Assembly (NCBI GenBank): GCA_020002185.1
Contig: CM034532.1
Coordinates: 33,746,708 to 33,810,707, forward strand
Length of the DNA: 64,000 bases
Direction of reading: 5' to 3'
From: Paraescarpia echinospica
Lineage: Eukaryota > Annelida > Polychaeta > Sabellida > Siboglinidae
A program made the translations under genes and the position numbers. This document shows, one piece after another, positions 1 through 10,600 of the stretch (position 1 is its first letter; the number at the start of each line of letters is the position of its first letter). Below the pieces are notes generated by a model that did no database searches, was not told the DNA's origin, and saw only the letters and a program-made list of their open reading frames with translations.

Positions 1-1453
1 CAGAGTATCCAGAGAATTGGCCAACATACTACAACCACTCGTTGGAAAAACAGAACACCATACTGAAAATTCACAAGAATTAGTGAAAGAAATGACAAAG
101 CTGAGAATGGAAGAAGGAGAATCATTTGTGTCATATGACGTTGTGTCACTGTTCACGAAGACCCCAATCAGAGAAGCTTGCAAAGTCATCAGAAAAAGAC
201 TAGAGAATGACAAGACACTAAAGAAGAGAACAAATATAAACGTAGACGACATCATGGAGTTGTTGAAATTTGTCTTGGAGACGACATACTTCAGATTTGG
301 AGGAGAAATTTACCAACAGAAGTTTGGGGTAGCCATGGGCAGTCCAGTGTCCCCCATTGTTGTGAACCTATACATGGAGGACCTGGTGCAGAAAATCATA
401 GCCACAGCACCAGTCGATTGCCAACTGAGAAACTGGAAGCGATATTTGGACGATGTAATTTGCCTGGTACACACAGGAAAGGCAAAGAAATTACAACAAC
501 ACATGAACACTGTAGACCCCACAGGTAGCATCATTTTCACGCGGGAAGACGAAGAGAACAACAGCATGCCCTTCTTGGATGCAAAGTTCACCAGAAAGGA
601 AGATGGCAGTGTGAAGTCCACAGTGTACAGGAAGAAGACGCACACTGACCAATACCTGAATTTTGCATCCCACCACCCCAAACATCAGAAGTTGGGAATT
701 GTCAGAACCCTTATGAACAGGTGTGAGACAATAACTTCGGAGGAGGGGGACAAGAAAGAAGAGATGGAACACCTGAGAGGAGCTCTAAGAGTATGTGGCT
801 ATCCGTCGTGGGCCTTGAAAAAGGTGACAGATAGCAGTAAGAGGAAAAAGACCAACAGAAAGACTAAGGACAAAAACTATCGGAGCCAAGTAGTCATTCC
901 ATACATAGAGGGGGTCTCAGAGAGAGTACATCGAGTACTGAAAAAGTATGGAGTAGCAACGGCCATGCGTCCCCACACCACCCTCAGGCACCTGTTGGTA
1001 CATCCCAAGGACAAAGTACAACTAGAAGAACAGGGCGAACTGGTGTACCAAATACCGTGCAAGAATTGTGGTGGGGAATACATTGGGGAGACAGGAAGAC
1101 TACTCAAAACAAGACTGGAGGAACACAGAAAGGACGTAGACAACACGAAAAATGAGAAATACACAAGGAGCGGGAAAAAAAGATTGATGTCTACCATCAA
1201 TAAATCCGCCCTTACAGACCATACGACAACTGAAAACCATATCATAGACTGGGAGGGAGTGAAAATTGTAGACAAAGAAACCAACAGAAGAATTCGGCAT
1301 ATCAAAGAAGCCATCTGGATCAGAAAAACCAAAACACCCATCAACAGAGACGAGGGCAATTATGAACTGCCTCACGTGTACGATGACGTCATAGGTACTG
1401 ATGAAGTCGGCGTGACACATCAACGAAAGCCTCTACCAGGTAATTCAACATGA
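1..1453 (+). mobile_element. Penelope-like element ORF (reverse transcriptase + GIY-YIG endonuclease), 5' end cut by window
   Basis: The reading frame is open from base 2 to the TGA at 1451-1453 with no internal stop, so the element starts upstream of the window. The reverse transcriptase shows SYDVVSLFTKTPI (motif near base 140), FGVAMGSPVSPIVVNLYME (326-382) and the catalytic YLDDV (near 444), the layout of Penelope-like elements rather than LINEs. After a basic linker comes a GIY-YIG endonuclease: IPCKNCGGEYIGETGR at about 1049-1097, then an R..EH helix. CxxC just before the GIY core is usual in the Neptune/Poseidon-type Penelopes. These enzymes prime reverse transcription at nicked or terminal DNA. 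The intact frame suggests a young copy. A truncated relative of its 3' tail lies at 9541-10168. Confidence 0.93.
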
Positions 1454-1530
1454 TTCTTGGATATGAAAAATGAAAGTTTCTAATTTGAAAACGAACTATC
1501 CTGAAGAATGTTCAGTAATCTAAAAATAAA

Positions 1531-2703
1531 GCCCTGAAATTGTTGGAAAGGATACTGGATGCTAGGGTGAGGCTTTCAGTGGAGAGCAAAATCGGAGAGA
1601 ATCAGCTGGGATTTAGGAAAGGGAGAGGAACAGATGATGGCTTGTTTGCCATCAGACAAATTATCGAGAAGAGAGAATTTAAAAAGGATGTAGCATTCGG
1701 TTTTGTAGATCTGGAAAAGGCATTTGACACCATGCCAAGAGAACTCGCATTTGCAGTCATGAGATGGATGGAAGTTGGAGAAGCAGAAGCCAGAATGGTG
1801 GAGTAAATGTACAAGGAGACAACAGCGGTAGTGAGAGTCAAAGGAGAAACATTGGAACAATTTGGAGTGGAAGTAGGACTCAGACAGGGAAGTGCCTTGA
1901 GTCCCCTGCTTTTCATTATGGTGATGAACCTGATCAGTGGAAAGATATCGGAGCAAGAAGAAGGAACTACAGACATCATTGCAAGAATGGAGTGACACCT
2001 TCAGAGAACACAGCCTCCAAACGAATCTGGAGAAGGCTGAAGTAATGTGGATAGGTGAACAGGAGGTAGACCAGCATGTAGTTGTTGACGGAAAGACCAT
2101 TAAACAAGTGAACAGCTTTGTATACCTGGGCTGTACAGTGTGTGAGGATGGAAGGAGTACTAAAGAAATACAGAGGAGGGTGCAAGTAGGAGCAGCAGCA
2201 TAGAAGAGGGTAGAAGGCATTATGTGGGACAGAAAACAGAAGAAACAACTGAAAAGAAAAGTGTTGGAAGCCTGCGTTGTACCAGCCTGTATGTATGGGT
2301 TGGGAACACTGCCACTGACAGAGAGATAGGAGAAGAAACTACAGGTAGCAGAAAACAACTGGGTCAGAAGAATATGTAGAGTAACGCGAGAGGATAGAAG
2401 GAAAATGAAGGAATTGAGAGAGGAGATTGGAATGAAAAAAACACCTAAAGAGGAAAGTAGCCGGTAACAGAATGAGATGGGCGGGACATGTACATAGAAT
2501 GGGTGAAGACAGACTGGCGAAAAGAGCATGGAAAGTAGAAGAGGGTGGCAAATGAAGGAGAGGAAGAGCAAGGCTGAGATGGAACGACAGTATAAAACGA
2601 GACCTGGGGAGGGCTGGCATGAATAGCCATGAATGGATGGCCATTGCGGACGAGAGAGAGGTGGAAAGAACTCATAAGAAAAGTAGAAGAAACTACCAAG
2701 TGA
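1531..2703 (+). mobile_element. Decayed RTE-type LINE, reverse transcriptase and C-terminal part
   Basis: Broken frames translate to LINE reverse transcriptase: ENQLGFRKGRGTDD (near 1597), VDLEKAFDTMPREL (near 1705), VGLRQGSALSPLLF (near 1873), FVYLGCTVCEDG (near 2116) and a C-terminal domain with MRWAGHVHRMGEDR (near 2470). There is a TAA near 1804, further in-frame stops, and a deletion near 1945-1985 that removes the catalytic YADD motif, so this copy cannot encode an active enzyme. It abuts the 3' end of the Penelope-like element. The VYLG..V...G and GHV.RM motifs fit the RTE/RTEX group; the exact clade is uncertain. Confidence 0.85.
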
Positions 2704-2759
2704 AGTGAACTCCACCCCGCAAGGGGAAGAAGATGAAGTTCTTATCATGTACCACCAAC

Positions 2760-2870
2760 GTGCTGTGGAACCTCTGTATTACGATCACCCACGGGACCAG
2801 GCCAAAGTGACCTTTATAGCAAGGTGACCTTAATACTGAATATGTCAACTAAAGCATCACGGGAACATTC
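2760..2870. repeat. Probable diverged left end of a pogo/Tigger-type DNA transposon
   Basis: The stretch has an AACCTCTGTATTACGATCACC start and then GTGACCTT and GGTGACCTTAAT words, resembling the inverted form of the better end at 4130-4281. The pair would bound an approximately 1.5-kb non-autonomous element into which the SINE at 3532 was inserted. The left terminus is diverged and no clean TA duplication is visible. Confidence 0.4.
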
Positions 2871-3531
2871 ATGCATGCCATTTTAGCAGGAATGAACATT
2901 AAGCAATGATGTATATATTGTCATGTGTGTGATACAGCGTTTTATTAAAGGATACAGTTACTTATCTGATGAATTGGTCAACAGGAACTTTGTTTACAAT
3001 TAACATTTAGATACACATGCACCCGCAATCATTGTCATAAACATTCACCATGCACACCCTGCACAACATTTCTGTATTTATGCTATTGGTAGCATTGTGT
3101 TTTTTGTTATAAATCATTCTTGGTAAAACATATTATTTGCTGACATGAATATTCTTTTGATATTTGTTGATTATGATAGAACAAGCGTTGTCGTAAATGC
3201 CAACAGAGTTTCAACATTCAAACTCTTAATTTAGAGGTGTTATGGGATATTTCGTGAAGCCTATTATCACCCAGTCACGCCAGTAAAATAATACAATAAT
3301 GTAGGTTAATCAACAATTTACAAAAACACATTGTTTTATTATTCAAAATCAAGACCCCTTTGCTATTCCAAACGGTTGTTAAACAAATACACAGCAGACG
3401 CCTAGCAGATGGTGCCATACTGTCAGCGTCGAAGACGAATACAAAGCCTTTGGCACTGCTTCTATGCCGCTGCATTTGTCTGACAATCTGCTCAGCCAAT
3501 AAGAATTTGGCTTCCAAGTACTACATAGAGG
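2871..3531. other. No gene seen
   Basis: AT-rich sequence with short unrelated open frames. No domain, splice-bounded exon or clear repeat was recognised. Confidence 0.5.
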
Positions 3532-3850
3532 GGCGCGCGATAGTGTAGTGGTTAGCACATCCGTCTGACATGCCGGCGCCCCGAGTTCAATACCCGGACC
3601 GGGCAGGTATGGTATATTTGGTGTAAAAACCTGGCTCTCAACATTGGGGACTGTGTATCTCTCGTGAATCGGAGATCACGTTAATGTCGGTCCCGTCTCA
3701 ATTTGGAATGTAAAAGAACCACTGAGGACGACAAGCACCCTGGCAGTGACCACCCTCAGTGCCAGCATAGAAAGGTCGGCTTGTTCTGAAAAAGGCTGGC
3801 TAATTGAATGAGACCTCATAAGATCATAACATTGTAACCACAATATATAT
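3532..3850 (+). repeat. tRNA-derived SINE
   Basis: The head carries an RNA polymerase III A box, TAGTGTAGTGG at 3541-3551, and a B box, GAGTTCAATACCC at 3583-3595, spaced as in a tRNA, with surrounding text like a degraded tRNA. The body (about 3600-3850) is not tRNA-like. No intact acceptor stem or anticodon arm is evident, so this is a SINE rather than a tRNA gene. The 3' boundary is approximate. Confidence 0.75.
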
Positions 3851-4129
3851 AGACTAGTCAGATAATAGAACGTTGCCGAGTGCTGGAAACAACTAGGAAA
3901 CCAGAGGATAAAGATAATGGGGTCCAACACCTTTACATTGTTTTCTTTATGGCAATTGTCGAGTAAACATCCACACACCAAGTTCATGGCTTCGTGTTGT
4001 CAGCGTTGCCTTTGGTGGGCAGGCACCGGGCCACTGATTGGCTGCGTCCGTTGCCGATCTTGGTTTCCCAGCTGTGACTGACCTAAGTGCGGGGGTAATT
4101 TGCGGGCAATCTCATAATTTTGCACTGGG

Positions 4130-4281
4130 TTACGAACCGTATTCCTGAATAGCGAGGTGACCAGATTAGCGGGACTAATGTCGTACCTTTTACTGCGTAA
4201 ATCATTTGGGACTGTCCCAAGGTGACCTTAATGGTGAGGTGACTGGATTACCGAGGTGACCGTAAACTGAGGTTTCAACTG
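4130..4281. repeat. End of a pogo/Tigger-type element with repeated GGTCACC/GGTGACC words
   Basis: On the minus strand this reads CAGTTGAAACCTCAGTTTAC followed by GGTCACCTCGGTAAT, GTCACCTCACCATTAA, GGTCACCTTGG and GGTCACCTCGCTATTC at roughly 20-50 bp spacing. It ends ..CAACTG next to TA at 4282-4283, as expected for Tc1/mariner/pogo insertion at TA. A related end lies at 58307-58460. No transposase was seen. Confidence 0.65.
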
Positions 4282-4609
4282 TACTTAGGCTGTTCAGAAT
4301 AATATGTGTTATTCCAGTTACCAGGATATTCAACCAACCAAGTTAATTACGTATAGCCAACCCCAGTTCTTCAGATATAACAAGAAAAATACATTATTTA
4401 TTTGCAACCTGGTCTAAATCCAACCACAAGGAAAACATTAATCTTGGTAGGTGACATATTTATAACAACAAAAATTAAACTAAAAATTACTAAAAATGGC
4501 TACATGTTCTAAAATATTTTCCACCAGAAAATAATAAAAGAAAAAATCTGTCAACAACATGTTGCATTGGCATGAATAAAATATGGTCTTGTTTCACATA
4601 ACACCATAC

Positions 4610-4695
4610 CTGTCAGATATATCTTTATAGTTGACACGTTTTGACGGTCGTCTGTTGACACTTCTGAAGTTGTATTCTGAAGCTTCAATGAGACC
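4610..4695 (-). CDS. SYCP2: SYCP2-like exon with conserved RRPSKRVNYKDIS block
   Basis: 86 nt, ctag|GGT to GACAG|gtatgg. It encodes FRSVNRRPSKRVNYKDISD, matching the PRKATKTKKNYKDLSNSE block near the C-terminal third of human SYCP2. The last recognisable exon in the window; the remaining coiled-coil region is not seen below it. Confidence 0.75.
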
Positions 4696-7600
4696 CTAGC
4701 ATAATAAAACATGGTGAGTTCATTCCGTTTAAAAGGCTACTTCCAGTGTGTCTTTTAATAACAAAATTACTAACATAATTTATTAAACGTCATTGGCTAA
4801 TTACAATGTCATGCCGATTCATTTACTTTATTAATTATAATTGAGGAAACATACTGTATGTATATATGTATGTGGGTAAGTTAACGTTTTCCTTTTAGAT
4901 GGCTTGAACCTTGAACGCCAAACTTTCAGGGATTAATCTACGACCCAATGAATAGAACATAAGCCCTTTAATACCTATATCTTTTCAAAAAATACCCAAT
5001 ATTTGTCAAGATTCTCACGTTTTATGGGGTAAATCAGTTGTTCAGAACATAAAACGTAATGTGTGCGTAATATGTAACAATCGCAGGAACCAATACTTCA
5101 GAAAAGGCCCCTGCGTCATGGACTTGGTAACATGAAGTAGATGCCAACACAATAATGCTTATGTCTACCTTCATGCCAAAAGCATAGAAATATGATTATT
5201 TGACAATTCTACACTATCACGACAAGAGCCTACCAGTCGACATAAACTTCACATTCTCTCCAACCTTCGTCATTTTGAACAAACGAGTATCAGTGAGCAT
5301 GTTATGGTGTTTATGTAATGATGCTGTGTGTTTTCTAACATTTGGTATGACTGTCAACTAAAAAGGCATCTCATCAGGTGATGAGCATTTTTGCTAGTGT
5401 TGTTAATTCTTGCTAAAGCCGGACATATTTTTTAACAGTGTTGACCTTTTATTTGTAATAATAATGAACCGCTGAGATGATTAGTTATAAAATGATATGT
5501 AAATGATATCAACTAACCCGACATAATTGACCAAAGTCAGGTGTATCACCACGAGTCAACTCTTCCACGTCACTAATGTCACCAGCATTAGTGTCACTGC
5601 CATGATTCCTGTCAAATGTAATGCCCAGCGACTGTATACAATTCATAGATTGCATCCGACTATTAGTCTACTAATACCTCTTAAGTTTCCCACAATATTC
5701 ACATGCTATGTAGTTCTCCGTAATCGAAGGAACAACATACAATCAGGCCAACTTTTCCTTTCTTAAATTTTTATGAGAAAACATTTATTAAAAAACAAAT
5801 CAACATAAACCATCAGAATCAAACTGTCAACTCAACACTGTTTATTGTATAAAGTATTGATGTTAACAAACAAATAAAACGTTGCCCTTATTAGTTGTAA
5901 TTATAAGTATTTATTTATACTTACATTAATTCTGGCTTGTAGATATCAGTCTCTTGCTCCTTTTGGGTTTTCTGTATCTCGGCTTTGGTCTGCAAATAAA
6001 CCAATATCATTGTTGAATTCATGCATACTGTCAATGCTGTCCTATGGTAACATGAATTCCTTCCAGCAGTTTCAGTTTGTTATGGTGTTTACGAGATTAA
6101 CCCCAATAAGCATGGTGTTCTTTTCAATCATCCCCGGAAGGGTTGTATTAGGATGACCTCTTTTCTGAGGCCTAGTGGCTCTTTGTTGGCTATTTCGTTA
6201 TAGCACATCACATGACCCGCCAGACAAAAACAAATGTGAAACAATGGTGGAAATCCGAGGAAGACGTACAATTACTGGTTGGCGATGTGTTCATGCCAGG
6301 ACACATTCAGGATGTTGTCTACGAGCCACCATGCAATTATTCAAGGGTTTGTCAGAGATCCATGATGATTTACCTCCATATATTATTATCACATAACAGT
6401 CATCCTGAAGATAGTTTGGCGTGTCTGCTTGCATACACATAATTATGTGCATACGTATCCATTATGTGTCCATACATAGATGTGGTGTATGTACATGCGT
6501 GAATAGATGTGTATGTGTGGCTTTGCGTTTGTAGGTGTATGCATGTGTTTGTGTGCATGCATGTGTATGTGTGTGCATGCTTGCACACATTATACATTCT
6601 ACATCAGTGATTTCACATGATCACTATGTGACAAGGAAGCATGATCAGTTTAATGATGAAAAGCAGCATCATGACAGCAGCGATGTGACCAAGTCTAAGT
6701 CTACCTTTATTTCTGTGATAAGAATGCTTACCTGTTGTAAACGGTTCTTCGTAGTCTTGCTGTTCTCTCTTGCCTTCGATTTCACATTTCCTTCCTTAGA
6801 GGTGTGTTCATCTTTCCCGTAACATTTAAAGTTTTCTTTCTTGTTGCAGTCGTCACGTGGTACAGTAGTCATAGACTCCCCAATGTGCTCACTGCCATTA
6901 GCATCAAACCCAAAATTAGTTGCTATTGCATCTTCAAAGTCATACAGAGCCGATGTCTGAAACCTTTCTCTCAGTGTCGACAGACATTTCAATTTATACT
7001 TAGGTTTGTCATCATCTTTCCTCATCAGTTTCTCCATATCAACAGTTGTTGGTTCGCAAAGTTTTGTGCGAGTGACATCAGAATGGTCAGTTCCTTTTTT
7101 GAACTTATTGTTGTCTTTCGGCAGGCCTTTCTTACTTCTCAGTTTATTCTGATGTTTGTGGAAAATGTTTTCTGAAATTGATTTGGTCAGCTTGCTTTTC
7201 CCCTCACTGTCACTCAGTAATTCATCATCAGTCACTGTATCATCTCTGTTTCTATCAGGCTTCTTCGATATCTTCTTGTTCTTGTTGGAAATGTCAGCAT
7301 CATTCGTGTCTGGTTCAAAAGTGTAGATATCATCAGAACTGTCGAACATTTTCTGAGACTCAGGCTGCTCTTTGTTTCGTGATTTAAAGAACTTTGGTGG
7401 TTTAATTTGTGTGCTTGATGTTTCTTGCACAATAGAACTGTCATATCCAGATTTTCTTACTTTAAGCGACTTGTATGATCCTCCCACCATGGCTTCTTTG
7501 TTTCTCCTCTTGTCAGGGTGATCATTATTTTGATGTGCCACCTTCTTTGGTTGTTTACCTCCAATCATCTTCTTTGATGATTTACCTCCAATCACTGAAT

Positions 7601-10600
7601 GATCTTCAAATCCATAAGAATCAACCATCTTCTTTGATGATTTACCTCCAATCACTGAATGATCTTCAAATCCATAAGAATCAACCATCTTCTTTGATGC
7701 TTTACCTCCAATTTCTGCATGATCTCCAAACCCATATGGATCTATGATCTTCTTCACTGAATTACTTCCAGTCTTGGCATGATCCTCAAACCCACATGGA
7801 TCTATCATCTTTTTCATTGACTTATCTACTGTCTTTGCATGGACTTCAAACCCATATGGATCCATCATTTTCTGTGCTGACTTGGTATCTTGGAAAACTT
7901 TTAGTTCTTTCTTCGTATGTTTGAACAACCCTTTTACATTTCCATCCATGAAGGGTTTGTTCTGTTGTACTTTATTTTTATCTTCAACACAAGCTACACT
8001 CTCTTGAAATTCAACATTATCTTCAAAATCATCTCGATGAATCAAGTTGACATCTTGACTTTCAGTTTCATAATCATTAATCTGACACCCAAACTGACAC
8101 TCCCCCTCTTGGGTTCCTGCAGTCTCAACATTAGTTGTCTTTTCCAAGACTTCTTCATGACAGGACTCAACGTCTTGACTGCTAATGCAGCAGACACTTT
8201 CCTCCACTGCCCTGCTGTCACTTGGCAGGCACCAACTCAACGTTTTCCCTTCACATTCAATATCATTACTTAGTGCCTTGTCATCTTGTGATTTCTTCCG
8301 TCCCTTCTGTGGCTTCTCAACATCAATCTCTTTCTCTTGTCTCTGTGCTTTCTGTTTCTCCTTCAAACGTTTGCTCACTGTCCTACTCTGCTCTTTGTCT
8401 GTTGTTTGATTCATCTGCTGTGTCTTTCCGTGGTCCAACTTGCAGTTGTCACCTTTATCTGCTTCTTTGCTGTCTGTCTGGTCTTGCATAATGTTGTCTG
8501 CTTCTTTTCCTCTTTTGCGCAACTTTTTATTAGCTGGAGCACCAGTCTTGTGGTGTGCATCTCTCCTACTTGGTGGCTTAGCTTCTGGTCTGAAATATTC
8601 ATCAGATAAATTGACCGTCTCAGTTTCTTCCTCTGACAAACATTCTAATTCTGCACCAGAAGAAGTGTCTTGGGATGACAAACTGCTGCCTCTACAGAGG
8701 AGCATCCTGCGTGTCGCTGCTGTTTTCCTTGCCTTCATTCCCCTCGCCTTCTTCCGTCTTTTCCTCTTTCTTCTTTTTGCACCTGCGCTATCGATCTGGT
8801 GGTAGGATGCAACTGCTGTGGTCTGGCTGGTTGAGTCAGGGGACATCATTGTGATGCGGCCCCGACTCTTGTTCACCAACATCTCAGTCAACGTCCTCGC
8901 CTTGTCACACTCAACACTGCCAGGTTCTGAAACACACCAGCATATTGTTGTCTCGCCTGTTCTCATTGTTACACCTGTTTGTGTATGTAATCAGTCATAC
9001 ACTATGCTAAGATCCACAGATGCTTGAAATGGTATAATCATATGGCATGTGTTCTCCCATATCATTCATTAAACATATAGAGCTAAATTAATTGTTAACA
9101 TCATCGTCATGTTCAGTCGACCGAGGCTGGAGCATAGATGAGCTGTTTCAATAAGGATTAATTGTAAGCATTCATTTAACTACCAGGTAAACTAAATGCA
9201 AAAAGTTGTTTCTTCTAAATAACGCACACACACTTCCACACATGCACCCATGCAGCCACACTTGTATTCACATCTTGATTCAAGCATGCTGCAGATACGT
9301 ACCAGCAGCCAGCTTTGCTGACTTTTCACTGATGTAAGGAGTAGTGCCCTCTTCATTGACTGTGCAGAGGACAGGTGGTATGGATGCCTTCAGCGTGTCT
9401 TTCACGTACAAGTCACACGCCAACACAGCTGCCTCCACCTTCAACATACACATGTCATTCTACAACACTTGTGTCTGTCTCACAAGTAGAATGTCATCTA
9501 CACATCTCTACTAGTCTCTTCCATCTGTGTCGGAACATACCTACTTAAAGTGCAAACAAATTCTTTTTGACATCATATCCAATCCATAATTTACCTTGCA
9601 TAAGCTTTCGTCAGGGTGTCACGCCAACTTCCTCAGTACATGTGATGTCTTTGTTATGACACATCACATGACCAGCCAGACAAAGACAATGTTGTATCAC
9701 AATGGTGAAGACGTACACTTCCTTGTTGGCAATGTGATCACACCAGGGTACATTCAGGACGTTGTATATGGGTTTGAAGATTACGCAAAGATTTGATGTA
9801 AAGCATCAAAGAAGATAATTGGAGGTAAACAAACAAACAAACAAGGTGGTACATCAAAATAATGATCACCCAGACAAGATCAGAAACAAAGAAGGCATGG
9901 TGGGAGGATTGTACAAGCCGCTTAAAGTAAGAAAATACATACGTCATCAAATGACTAAAACATCTATCAATCGAGACGAGGGTAATTACGAACTATCTCA
10001 CAAGTACGGTGATATCATTAGATGTCACATGTACTGAGGAAGTTGGCATGCGACAGTGACGAAAGCCTATACAAGGTAAATCACGTATTGGATAAAAAGA
10101 AATTGCTTGCATAAAATGAACTATCCTGAAGAATTTTCGGCAACCTACTTAAAGTATTCACTGTTTCACACCATTTTAATGATTCTTTCAGTCAGCAGGT
10201 TTTTGTTTTCTGCATACTAATAGGTCCATGCAGACTGCTATGTGAACAGGCTTTCTTGTATTCTGTTAATTTAATTAAAATTACATTGATGTTCACTTGC
10301 CATACACTAAAATAACTCTAACACTGTATTTAGTAATTCATACATATGATCTATATATTGATATGCTGACTTTGTTATAGCACTGTAAGTTTATCGAGTT
10401 CCACTGGCCTCTTTCTATGTTCATTCAGTTCCTTGGATTATTGGCCTCAGATCTACCAATATGCAATGTATTAAAAAAAAACACAAAGGTAGTTATTGGG
10501 AGTTATTCCCTTTTTTCAGTTGACACAGGGATGAGAGCGACATTTGATCATAACCGCTGAAAATGTATGAGATCGAGGTACGAGCAGAACATGGTATGTA

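Noticed and set aside
310..1423. Four minus-strand frames opposite the Penelope ORF
   Set aside because: Shadows of the intact sense frame, with no domain.
1576..2748. Minus-strand frame of 390 codons
   Set aside because: It lies antisense to the decayed RTE-type LINE, whose sense frames have clear reverse transcriptase motifs; its own content is low-complexity and unrecognisable.
3541..3600. Possible tRNA gene
   Set aside because: A and B boxes are good but the stems do not pair and there is an attached non-tRNA body, so it was called a SINE.
6804..8805. Many plus-strand frames opposite the long SYCP2 exon
   Set aside because: Antisense shadows of an acidic/basic coding region; no motif and no splice support.
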